The notes below the pieces were generated by a model that saw nothing but the letters and a program-made list of their open reading frames with translations, searched no databases and was not told the DNA's origin. This document shows positions 36,092-43,486 of a DNA stretch of 64,000 bases, in pieces. Position 1 is the first letter of the stretch, and each line of letters opens with the position of its first letter. The stretch is from Streptomyces paradoxus (GTDB taxonomy: Bacteria > Actinomycetota > Actinomycetes > Streptomycetales > Streptomycetaceae): positions 62,001 through 126,000 of the forward strand of contig NZ_JACHGV010000010.1 of NCBI RefSeq assembly GCF_014202475.1, given 5' to 3'. The position numbers and the translations under genes were made by a program.

Positions 36092-36616
36092 ATGTCCAAG
36101 CACACGCTCTCCGTCCTGGTGGAGAACACCCCCGGCATCCTCGCCCGGATCGCCGCCCTGTTCTCCCGCCGCGGCTTCAACATCGACTCCCTCGCGGTCG
36201 GCGTCACCGAGCACCCCGACATCTCCCGCATCACCATCGTCGTCGGCGTGGAGGACCTGCCGCTGGAGCAGGTCACCAAGCAGCTCAACAAGCTCGTCAA
36301 CGTGCTGAAGATCGTCGAGCTGGAGCCGTCGCAGGCGGTGCAGCGCGAACTCGTTCTGGTGAAGGTGCGCGCCGACAACGAGACGCGCTCCCAGATCGTC
36401 GAGATCGTCCAGCTGTTCCGCGCCAAGACCGTCGACGTCTCCCCGGAGGCCGTCACCATCGAGGCCACCGGATCCGGCGAGAAGCTGACCGCGATGCTCA
36501 AGATGCTGGAGCCGTACGGCATCAAGGAGCTCGTCCAGTCCGGCACGATCGCGATCGGCCGTGGCGCCCGTTCCATCACGGACCGGTCGCTGCGCGCCCT
36601 GGACCGGTCGGCGTAA
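36092..36616 (+). CDS. ilvN: Acetolactate synthase small (regulatory) subunit
   Basis: 174 residues. An N-terminal ACT domain (L-S-V-L-V-E-N-T-P-G-I-L-A-R-I-A-A-L-F-S near the start) binds Val for feedback inhibition, and a C-terminal IlvN domain contains E-L-V-L-V-K-V and F-R-A-K-T-V-D-V. It activates and gives Val sensitivity to IlvB. It starts 36 bases after ilvB with AGGAAG before the ATG. Length is typical. Confidence 0.97.
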   Translation: MSKHTLSVLVENTPGILARIAALFSRRGFNIDSLAVGVTEHPDISRITIVVGVEDLPLEQVTKQLNKLVNVLKIVELEPSQAVQRELVLVKVRADNETRSQIVEIVQLFRAKTVDVSPEAVTIEATGSGEKLTAMLKMLEPYGIKELVQSGTIAIGRGARSITDRSLRALDRSA

Positions 36617-36625
36617 GACGGAAAG

Positions 36626-36654
36626 CGGGCGGTCGGCGCGCCGTCGGCCGCCCG
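36626..36654 (+). terminator. Hairpin between ilvN and ilvC
   Basis: CGGGCGG (36626-36632) pairs with CCGCCCG (36648-36654), with further pairing inside. It may attenuate read-through from ilvBN or stabilise the 3' end, so that ilvC depends partly on its own promoter in the 83 bases that follow. Confidence 0.5.
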
Positions 36655-36737
36655 TATTCCGAGACCCTCAGACTTCCCTTCCGCCCCCCGTCATACGGTG
36701 GGACGCAACACCTGCACTCCCGAGGAGAGAACCCAAA

Positions 36738-37736
36738 GTGGCCGAGCTGTTCTACGACGCCGACGCCGACCTGTCCATCATCCAGGGCCGCAAGGTCGCG
36801 GTCATCGGGTACGGCAGCCAGGGCCACGCCCACGCGCTGTCGCTCCGTGACTCGGGTGTCGACGTCCGCGTCGGTCTGCACGAGGGCTCCAAGTCCAAGG
36901 CCAAGGCCGAGGAGCAGGGCCTGCGCGTGGTGAGCCCGTCGGAGGCCGCCGCCGAGGCCGACGTCATCATGATCCTCGTCCCGGACCCGATCCAGGCCCA
37001 GGTCTACGAGGAGCACATCGCCCCGAACCTGAACGACGGCGACGCCCTGTTCTTCGGCCACGGCCTGAACATCCGCTACGGCTTCATCAAGCCCCCGGCC
37101 GGCGTGGACGTCTGCATGGTCGCCCCGAAGGGCCCGGGCCACCTGGTCCGCCGCCAGTACGAGGAGGGCCGCGGCGTTCCGTGCATCGCCGCCGTCGAGC
37201 AGGACGCCACGGGCAACGGATTCGCGCTGGCCCTGTCGTACGCGAAGGGCATCGGCGGCACCCGCGCCGGCGTCATCAAGACGACCTTCACCGAGGAGAC
37301 CGAGACCGACCTGTTCGGTGAGCAGGCCGTTCTCTGCGGTGGCACCGCGGCGCTGGTCAAGGCCGGTTTCGAGACGCTGACCGAGGCCGGCTACCAGCCG
37401 GAGATCGCGTACTTCGAGTGCCTGCACGAGCTGAAGCTGATCGTGGACCTCATGTACGAGGGCGGCCTGGAGAAGATGCGCTGGTCGATCTCCGAGACCG
37501 CCGAGTGGGGCGACTACGTCACCGGCCCGCGGATCATCACGGACGCCACCAAGGCCGAGATGAAGAAGGTCCTCGCCGAGATCCAGGACGGCACCTTCGC
37601 GCAGCAGTGGATGGACGAGTACCACGGCGGCCTGAAGAAGTACGGCGAGTACAAGAAGCAGGACTCCGAGCACCTGCTGGAGACCACCGGCAAGGAGCTG
37701 CGCAAGCTCATGAGCTGGGTCGACGAGGAGGCGTAA
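36738..37736 (+). CDS. ilvC: Ketol-acid reductoisomerase
   Basis: 332 residues from GTG 36738 (GAGGAGAG upstream), the class I (short) enzyme. Mg- and NADPH-dependent alkyl shift and reduction of acetolactate to dihydroxyisovalerate. Rossmann motif V-I-G-Y-G-S-Q-G-H-A-H-A; NADPH-phosphate loop with G-S-K-S-K; P-K-G-P-G-H; the metal-binding acidic pattern D-L-F-G-E-Q and the knotted C-terminal domain E-C-L-H-E-L-K-L-I-V-D-L. The usual end S-W-V-D-E-E-A is present. A strong terminator follows. Confidence 0.97.
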   Translation: MAELFYDADADLSIIQGRKVAVIGYGSQGHAHALSLRDSGVDVRVGLHEGSKSKAKAEEQGLRVVSPSEAAAEADVIMILVPDPIQAQVYEEHIAPNLNDGDALFFGHGLNIRYGFIKPPAGVDVCMVAPKGPGHLVRRQYEEGRGVPCIAAVEQDATGNGFALALSYAKGIGGTRAGVIKTTFTEETETDLFGEQAVLCGGTAALVKAGFETLTEAGYQPEIAYFECLHELKLIVDLMYEGGLEKMRWSISETAEWGDYVTGPRIITDATKAEMKKVLAEIQDGTFAQQWMDEYHGGLKKYGEYKKQDSEHLLETTGKELRKLMSWVDEEA

Positions 37737-37748
37737 GCCTCACGGCCG

Positions 37749-37777
37749 AGGGGCCGGAGCATCCCGCTCCGGCCCCT
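37749..37777 (+). terminator. ilvC terminator
   Basis: AGGGGCCGGAGC (37749-37760) and GCTCCGGCCCCT (37766-37777) form a perfect 12 bp stem with loop ATCCC, 12 bases after the ilvC stop. It has a very short T pair only. Confidence 0.85.
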
Positions 37778-37954
37778 TCGGCGAACCCGGGGTAACGTCG
37801 GTGGTACGGCGTTGTCCATCCCGTCCGGCCACGGACGGGTGATCCTTCCGCAGCGGCACAAGACGACGCCCCGTGCGCCACTAGACTGCTGCACACATAC
37901 GCGTCAGGCCCACAGCGTCGTGCGTCTCCAACGCGGCAAGCATCCCTCCACCGC

Positions 37955-37982
37955 CTGCGGCCGTCGGGACGGCCGTCCGCAG
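37955..37982 (+). promoter_or_regulatory. Nested GC hairpin in the serA leader
   Basis: CTGCGG (37955-37960) with CCGCAG (37977-37982), or alternatively CGGCCGTC (37958-37965) with GACGGCCG (37968-37975). It ends 22 bases before the serA start. A -10-like TAGACT lies about 70 bases upstream of the hairpin. A role in translation or processing is possible but unproven. Confidence 0.35.
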
Positions 37983-38004
37983 CACTGGACTTGTGAGGAC
38001 TCAC

Positions 38005-39594
38005 GTGAGCTCGAAACCCGTCGTACTCATCGCTGAAGAGCTGTCGCCCGCCACCGTCGACGCGCTGGGCCCGGACTTCGAGATCCGGCACTGCAACGGC
38101 GCGGACCGGGCCGAGCTGCTCCCGGCCATCGCCGACGTGGACGCGATCCTGGTCCGTTCGGCCACCAAGGTCGACGCCGAGGCGATCGCCGCCGCGAACA
38201 AGCTGAAGGTCGTCGCACGAGCCGGCGTCGGCCTGGACAACGTGGACGTCTCCGCCGCCACCAAGGCCGGCGTGATGGTCGTCAACGCCCCCACCTCGAA
38301 CATCGTGACCGCCGCCGAGCTGGCCTGCGGTCTGCTCGTCGCCACGGCCCGCAACATCCCGCAGGCCAACGCCGCGCTGAAGAACGGCGAGTGGAAGCGC
38401 AGCAAGTACACCGGCGTCGAGCTGGCCGAGAAGACCCTCGGCGTCGTCGGCCTCGGGCGCATCGGCGCGCTCGTCGCGCAGCGCATGTCGGCCTTCGGCA
38501 TGAAGGTCGTCGCCTACGACCCCTACGTGCAGCCCGCGCGCGCCGCCCAGATGGGCGTCAAGGTCCTGTCGCTGGACGAGCTGCTGGAGGTCTCCGACTT
38601 CATCACCGTCCACCTCCCCAAGACCCCCGAGACCCTCGGCCTGATCGGCGACGAGGCGCTGCGCAAGGTCAAGCCGAGCGTGCGCATCGTCAACGCCGCC
38701 CGCGGCGGGATCGTCGACGAGGAGGCGCTGTACTCCGCCCTCAAGGAGGGCCGGGTCGCCGGTGCCGGTCTCGACGTGTACGCGAAGGAGCCCTGCACGG
38801 ACTCCCCGCTCTTCGAGTTCGACCAGGTCGTCGCCACCCCGCACCTCGGTGCCTCCACCGACGAGGCGCAGGAGAAGGCCGGTATCGCCGTGGCCCGCTC
38901 GGTGCGCCTCGCCCTCGCCGGTGAGCTCGTGCCGGACGCGGTGAACGTGCAGGGCGGCGTCATCGCCGAGGACGTCAAGCCGGGTCTGCCGCTCGCCGAG
39001 CGCCTGGGCCGGATCTTCACCGCGCTCGCCGGTGAGGTCGCGGTCCGCCTCGACGTCGAGGTCTACGGCGAGATCACCCAGCACGACGTGAAGGTGCTGG
39101 AGCTGTCCGCGCTCAAGGGTGTCTTCGAGGACGTCGTCGACGAGACGGTGTCGTACGTCAACGCCCCGCTGTTCGCACAGGAGCGCGGTGTCGAGGTGCG
39201 CCTCACCACCAGCTCCGAGGCGACCGAGCACCGCAACGTGGTCACGGTGCGCGGCACCCTCGCCGACGGCGAGGAGGTGTCGGTGTCCGGCACGCTGGCC
39301 GGCCCGAAGCACCTGCAGAAGATCGTCGCCGTCGGTGACTACGACGTGGACCTCGCGCTCGCCGACCACATGATCGTGCTGAAGTACGAGGACCGCCCCG
39401 GTGTCGTCGGCACGGTGGGCCGCATCCTCGGCGAGGCGGGCCTCAACATCGCCGGCATGCAGGTGTCGCGGTCGGTGGCCGGTGGCGAGGCGCTGGCGGT
39501 GCTGACCGTGGACGACACGGTGACCGCGAACGTGCTGGCCGAGGTGGCCGCGGAGATCGGCGCGACCTCGGCCCGGTCGGTGAACCTGGCCTGA
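38005..39594 (+). CDS. serA: D-3-phosphoglycerate dehydrogenase, long ACT-containing form
   Basis: 529 residues from GTG 38005, chosen because GAGGA stands five bases before it (GTG 37993 would add four residues). First step of serine synthesis. Substrate/NAD domain with V-V-G-L-G-R-I-G-A-L-V, catalytic Arg in N-A-A-R-G-G-I-V-D-E, Glu in V-Y-A-K-E-P-C and His in T-P-H-L-G-A-S-T. An intervening ASB-like domain (about 315-450) and a C-terminal ACT domain (about 455-529; H-M-I-V-L-K-Y-E-D-R-P-G-V-V-G) give serine feedback, as in the mycobacterial enzyme. Confidence 0.97.
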   Translation: MSSKPVVLIAEELSPATVDALGPDFEIRHCNGADRAELLPAIADVDAILVRSATKVDAEAIAAANKLKVVARAGVGLDNVDVSAATKAGVMVVNAPTSNIVTAAELACGLLVATARNIPQANAALKNGEWKRSKYTGVELAEKTLGVVGLGRIGALVAQRMSAFGMKVVAYDPYVQPARAAQMGVKVLSLDELLEVSDFITVHLPKTPETLGLIGDEALRKVKPSVRIVNAARGGIVDEEALYSALKEGRVAGAGLDVYAKEPCTDSPLFEFDQVVATPHLGASTDEAQEKAGIAVARSVRLALAGELVPDAVNVQGGVIAEDVKPGLPLAERLGRIFTALAGEVAVRLDVEVYGEITQHDVKVLELSALKGVFEDVVDETVSYVNAPLFAQERGVEVRLTTSSEATEHRNVVTVRGTLADGEEVSVSGTLAGPKHLQKIVAVGDYDVDLALADHMIVLKYEDRPGVVGTVGRILGEAGLNIAGMQVSRSVAGGEALAVLTVDDTVTANVLAEVAAEIGATSARSVNLA

Positions 39595-39599
39595 CCTTC

Positions 39600-39618
39600 C
39601 CGGGGGCTGCGCCCCCGG
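39600..39618 (+). terminator. serA terminator hairpin
   Basis: CCGGGGGC-TGC-GCCCCCGG, a perfect 8 bp stem with three-base loop five bases after the serA stop codon. Confidence 0.75.
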
Positions 39619-39647
39619 ATCTCCGTTCGCCCCGGACGGGATCGTCC

Positions 39648-41186
39648 TCAGACGCCGGACGAGCTGAGCTGATCAGCTCGTCCGGCGTCTTCTCGTGCGC
39701 GGCCCCGCCGCAGGGTCACCACCGCCGCTGCCGCCGCCACGGCCATCAGCACCGTCCCGGTGACCGCGGCCGCGTGCATGCCGCTCGTGAAGGCCTCGCG
39801 TGCCGCCGTCGCCAGGGCGTCTCCCGCCCGCCCCGGCAGCCGGCCGGCCACGGCGAGGGCGCCGCCCAGGGTCTCCTGGGCGGCGGCGGGCGCCGAGGCG
39901 GGGATCTCGTGGCGGTAGACGGCCGTGCCGATGGAGCCGAGGAAAGCCATGCTGAGCGCCCCGCCGAACTCCGTGCCGGTCTCCATCAGGGACGAGGCGG
40001 CGCCCGCCTTCTCCACCGGGGCGGCGCTCATGGCCAGGTCGACCACCAGGGCCATGACGGTGACGATGCCGCAGGCCAGGACGGCGCAGGCGGCCAGCAG
40101 CAGCCAGAGCGAGTCCGTCCCGGTCAGGGCCAGCAGCACATAGCCGCACGCGGTGACCGCGAAGCCACCGCCCACGACGTGCGCCCGGGGCACGCCCCGC
40201 TGCACCAGCTGGGCGGCGACCGGGGCCGCCAGGCCGATGGGCACCGACGGCAGCAGGCTCCACAGCGCCGCCTCCAGCGGGCTCTTGTCCAGGACCGACT
40301 GGATGTACTGGGTCGTGAAGTACGCCGAGCCCATCATGCCGAAGGCGGCCATCAGGTTGAGGGCCATGGCCGGACTGAAGCCGGGGCGCCGGAACAGCTC
40401 CGGCGAGATGAGCGGGGACACCGCTGTGCGCTGACGGTGCACGAACAGCGCGGCGAAGAGCAGTCCGGCCGACACCGACAGTGCGTACCGCACGTTCCAG
40501 CCCTCCGAAGCGAGCTCCTTCAGGCCGTAGATCACGGGGAGCACCGCGGCCATGGACAGCGGGACGCTCGGCCAGTCGAAGCGGCCGGGATGCGGGTTCC
40601 TGGATTCCGGCAGCAGGAGCGGGCCGAGGACCAGGAGCATCACCATCGCCGGCAGGTTGACCAGGAAGACCGAGCCCCACCAGAAGTGCTCGACGAGGAC
40701 GCCGCTCAGTACCGAGCCCAGGGCGATGCCGGCCGTCATCACGCCCGACCACAGGCCGATGGCCTTCGCGCGCTGGCCGGGGTCGGTGAACATCGTGCGG
40801 ACCAGCGCCATCGTGCTCGGCATCAGCGTCGCGCCGCCGATGCCGAGCAGGGCGCGGCCCGCGATCAGGGTCTCGGCGCTGTTCGCGTAGGCCGCCAGCA
40901 GGGACGCCGTACCGAAGGCGGCGGCGCCGATCAGCAGGAGCCTGCGGCGGCCGATGCGGTCGCCGAGCGAGCCCATCGTCATCAGCAGACCCGCCAGCAC
41001 GAAGCCGTAGACGTCGAAGATCCACAGCTGCTCGGTGGCGCTGGGTTCCAGGTCGGCGCTGATCGCCGGGATCGCGAAGTAGAGGACCGAGACGTCCATC
41101 GAGACCAGCAGCAGCGGCAGCATCAGCACGCCGAGCGCCGTCCACTCGCGACGGCCGGCGCGGGCCGGAGGGTGGGGTGTCGTCAT
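39648..41186 (-). CDS. MFS multidrug efflux transporter (EmrB/QacA, 14 TM type)
   Basis: 512 residues with 14 predicted membrane helices. Motif D1 (L-Y-F-A-I-P-A-I-S-A-D-L) in helix 1, motif A-like G-S-L-G-D-R-I-G-R-R-R after helix 2, and motif C in helix 5 (G-V-M-T-A-G-I-A-L-G-S-V-L-S-G-V-L). It should be a proton-coupled drug/H+ antiporter. The partner is the divergent TetR gene at 41273 with operators between. The last 14 codons coincide with a terminator stem. Confidence 0.93.
   Translation of the reverse strand: MTTPHPPARAGRREWTALGVLMLPLLLVSMDVSVLYFAIPAISADLEPSATEQLWIFDVYGFVLAGLLMTMGSLGDRIGRRRLLLIGAAAFGTASLLAAYANSAETLIAGRALLGIGGATLMPSTMALVRTMFTDPGQRAKAIGLWSGVMTAGIALGSVLSGVLVEHFWWGSVFLVNLPAMVMLLVLGPLLLPESRNPHPGRFDWPSVPLSMAAVLPVIYGLKELASEGWNVRYALSVSAGLLFAALFVHRQRTAVSPLISPELFRRPGFSPAMALNLMAAFGMMGSAYFTTQYIQSVLDKSPLEAALWSLLPSVPIGLAAPVAAQLVQRGVPRAHVVGGGFAVTACGYVLLALTGTDSLWLLLAACAVLACGIVTVMALVVDLAMSAAPVEKAGAASSLMETGTEFGGALSMAFLGSIGTAVYRHEIPASAPAAAQETLGGALAVAGRLPGRAGDALATAAREAFTSGMHAAAVTGTVLMAVAAAAAVVTLRRGRAREDAGRADQLSSSGV
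39650..39690. terminator. Bidirectional terminator overlapping the MFS gene end
   Basis: A perfect 18 bp stem: AGACGCCGGACGAGCTGA (39650-39667), loop GCTGA, then the exact complement (39673-39690). It lies between convergent serA and MFS genes, but most of it is inside the last codons of the MFS gene. Confidence 0.8.
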
Positions 41187-41198
41187 GAGCAGGACTGT

Positions 41199-41248
41199 AC
41201 GAGCGTCTTAAACGCTTGTCTAGTACGGTCGTATAAGACGCTCGTCTG
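41199..41248. promoter_or_regulatory. Operator region between MFS pump and TetR regulator
   Basis: ACGAGCGTCTTA (41199-41210) and its perfect complement TAAGACGCTCGT (41234-41245) form a 12 bp inverted repeat with 23 bases between. Inside are two smaller palindromes, AGCGTCTTAAACGCT and AGACGCTCGTCT. This suggests two TetR-dimer sites covering both divergent promoters; TAGGGT (41259-41264), eight bases before the regulator's ATG, is the likely -10. Confidence 0.72.
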
Positions 41249-41272
41249 GACTCCGGGGTAGGGTGACGTGCC

Positions 41273-41851
41273 ATGGGACACCGTGAGGATCTGCTGGAGG
41301 GCGCCAAGCGCTGCCTGCTGGCGAAGGGCTTCCTGCGCACGACCGCGCGCGACATCGTCAAGGAGTCGGGGACCAACCTGGCGTCGATCGGCTACCACTA
41401 CGGCTCGAAGGACGCGTTGCTGGCGCGGGCGTACGTCGAGATGGTGGAGGGCATGTCCGACGCCTTCGAGGGCGGCGGCGAACTGCGGGGCGAGCCCGGG
41501 TCGTTGGAGCGGTTCACCGAGGTGTGGGCGAACATCATCGGGACCATGCGGGAGCCCGGCTCGCTCTGGCGGCTCAGCATGGAGATCGTGGCCATGGGGG
41601 ACCAGCTGCCGGAGGTGCGGGAGCACCTCGCGCGGGCGCAGCGCGAGGGGGCGCGCGGGATCGTCACGCTCTTCCACGGAGGGCGCGAGGAGGACGTCTC
41701 CGAGGAGCGGGTGGACACCCTCGGGTACTTCTACCTCACCCTGATGATGGGGCTGATGGCGCAGTGGACCTTCGACCCCGAGAGCGCCCCCGAGGCCGGT
41801 CAGCTCGCCGCGGGGCTCCGCCAGGCGATCGAGGGCGCTACCCGGACGTGA
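41273..41851 (+). CDS. TetR family regulator of the divergent efflux pump
   Basis: 192 residues. HTH region (about 3-48): R-E-D-L-L-E-G-A-K-R-C-L, T-T-A-R-D-I-V-K-E-S-G-T-N-L-A-S-I-G-Y-H-Y-G-S-K-D. The C-terminal ligand domain is unremarkable. The palindromic intergenic region and gene pairing indicate repression of the pump and itself, relieved by a pump substrate (inference). Its 3' end overlaps the convergent ABC ATPase gene by 14 bases. Confidence 0.92.
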   Translation: MGHREDLLEGAKRCLLAKGFLRTTARDIVKESGTNLASIGYHYGSKDALLARAYVEMVEGMSDAFEGGGELRGEPGSLERFTEVWANIIGTMREPGSLWRLSMEIVAMGDQLPEVREHLARAQREGARGIVTLFHGGREEDVSEERVDTLGYFYLTLMMGLMAQWTFDPESAPEAGQLAAGLRQAIEGATRT

Positions 41852-42521
41852 CGCGCCCCTCGCGCATCTCGACCACCCGGTCCGCGAAGTGCCGTACGAC
41901 CGCCCGGTCGTGGCAGATGAACAGGTAGCCGAGGCCCAGGTCGTCCTGGAGGCCGGCGAGCAGGTTCAGCACGCCCGCCCGCACCGACGGGTCGAGGGAC
42001 GACACCGGCTCGTCCAGGACCAGCAGGCGTGGGCCGGAGGCCAGGGCGCGGGCGATACCGGCCCGCTGGCACTGGCCGCCGGAGAGTTCGTGCGGCCGGC
42101 GGTCGCCGTACGCCGGGTCGAGGCCGACCCGGTCGAGGAGTTCGGCGACCCGGGCGGGGCCGTCGGCGGGATGCCAGCGGCCCTGGACCTTCAAGGGCTC
42201 GGCGATGGCGTCCCGGATGCGGTGGCGGGGGCTGAGAGTGCCGTAGGGATCCTGGAAGACCGGTTGCAGGCGGGGCCGCAGCGGACGCAGCTCGCGTTCG
42301 GAGAGGGTCGTCAACTCCCGTCCCTCGAAACGCACATGGCCCGCGGCCGGGCGGCGCAGCTGGAGCACCGCAAGGGCCGTGGAGGACTTGCCGCAGCCGG
42401 ACGGGCCGTTCAGGGCCAGGGTCTCGCCGGCGGCCAGGGAGAAGGAGACACCGTCCACGGCGGTGACCGGGCCGTAGCGGACGACCAGGTCCCGGACGTC
42501 CAGCAGAAGGTCGTCGGTCAT
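41838..42521 (-). CDS. Dipeptide-type ABC transporter ATP-binding protein (DppF-like)
   Basis: 227 residues. Walker A G-P-S-G-C-G-K-S-S (about residue 40), Q-loop Q-P-V-F-Q-D-P-Y-G-T-L-S-P-R (typical of DppF/OppF), signature L-S-G-G-Q-C-Q-R-A-G-I-A-R-A and Walker B L-L-V-L-D-E-P-V-S-S-L-D, H-loop C-H-D. It lacks the C-terminal OppF tail, being shorter than the usual 320 residues. Last gene of the four-gene importer operon; ATGA overlap with the upstream ATPase gene. A Zur-like box lies before the operon. Confidence 0.92.
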   Translation of the reverse strand: MTDDLLLDVRDLVVRYGPVTAVDGVSFSLAAGETLALNGPSGCGKSSTALAVLQLRRPAAGHVRFEGRELTTLSERELRPLRPRLQPVFQDPYGTLSPRHRIRDAIAEPLKVQGRWHPADGPARVAELLDRVGLDPAYGDRRPHELSGGQCQRAGIARALASGPRLLVLDEPVSSLDPSVRAGVLNLLAGLQDDLGLGYLFICHDRAVVRHFADRVVEMREGRVTSG

Positions 42522-43486
42522 GCGGTCTGGCGCTCCTTCAGGAACAACGCGTGGGCGGGGTGGGGGAGTTCCTCGGCGCGGTGGCAGGCGAGCAGACGTC
42601 CTTCCACCTCCCGGGGCTCCGGTTCCGCCGTGCGGCAGGCATCCGCCGCGAGCGGGCAGCGCGGGGCGAAGGCGCAGCCCGGCGGGAGGGCCCCCGGGGC
42701 GGGCGGGGTGCCCCGCAGGGCGGGGAGACGGCGGCCGGGGAGCGCGTTCCGGGGGAGCGACGCCAGCAGACCGGCCGTGTAGGGGGTCCGGGGACGGGCC
42801 AGCACCTCGTCCGCCGCGCCGAGTTCGGTGAGCCGCCCCGCGTACATGACCAGCACGCGGTCCGCGTGGCCGCCGACGACGTCCATGTCGTGCGTCACCA
42901 GGACCAGCGCGGCCCCGACGGCTTCCCGCTGCTCCGCCAGCAGCCGCAGCACCTGGTCGCGCCGCTCCTCGTCGAGAGCGGTGGTGGGCTCGTCGGCGAC
43001 GACGACGTCCGGTTCGTTGATGGTCGCCATGGCGATCACCGCGCGCTGCCGCATGCCGCCGGAGTACTCGTGCGGATACGCCCGTGCCCGGCGGGCCGCG
43101 TCCGGGATGCCGACCCGCTCCAGGGCCGCGACCGCCCGGGCCCGCGCCTCCTTGCGGGACACCCCGGCCACCGACCGTACGGCGGCGGCCAGTTGGTCGC
43201 CCACCGGGTGCACCGGGGAGAGCGCGGACAGGGCGTCCTGCGGGACCAGGGAGATGCGCCGGCCGCGATGGGCCGAGAGGTCCGGGCGGATCGTCCCGCT
43301 CGTCGTCGCGGAACGCGGGAGCATGCCGAGCAGGGCGCGGGCCGTGAGGGACTTGCCCGCTCCCGACTCGCCGACGACGGCCAGCACCTCGCGCGGGCGG
43401 ACGTCGAAGGACACGCCGCGCACGGCCTCGACCCCGTCGAAGGCGATCCGCAGTTCGCGCACCGACAGCAGTGGCTCAGACTCCAA
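42518..43486 (-). CDS. Dipeptide-type ABC transporter ATP-binding protein (DppD-like)
   Basis: 322 residues, probably starting at TTG 43486: GGAGG lies six bases upstream and the N-terminus L-E-S-E-P-L-L-S-V-R-E-L-R-I-A-F is the family start. Walker A G-E-S-G-A-G-K-S-L, Q-loop V-P-Q-D-A-L, signature Y-S-G-G-M-R-Q-R, Walker B V-V-A-D-E-P-T-T-A-L-D, H-loop T-H-D-M-D-V. The C-terminal oligopeptide/dipeptide tail is present (R-T-P-Y-T-A-G-L-L-A-S-L-P) with Cys residues in C-A-F-A-P-R-C-P and further on, the usual Fe-S-like motif. It overlaps the permease gene end. Confidence 0.9.
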   Translation of the reverse strand: MESEPLLSVRELRIAFDGVEAVRGVSFDVRPREVLAVVGESGAGKSLTARALLGMLPRSATTSGTIRPDLSAHRGRRISLVPQDALSALSPVHPVGDQLAAAVRSVAGVSRKEARARAVAALERVGIPDAARRARAYPHEYSGGMRQRAVIAMATINEPDVVVADEPTTALDEERRDQVLRLLAEQREAVGAALVLVTHDMDVVGGHADRVLVMYAGRLTELGAADEVLARPRTPYTAGLLASLPRNALPGRRLPALRGTPPAPGALPPGCAFAPRCPLAADACRTAEPEPREVEGRLLACHRAEELPHPAHALFLKERQTA

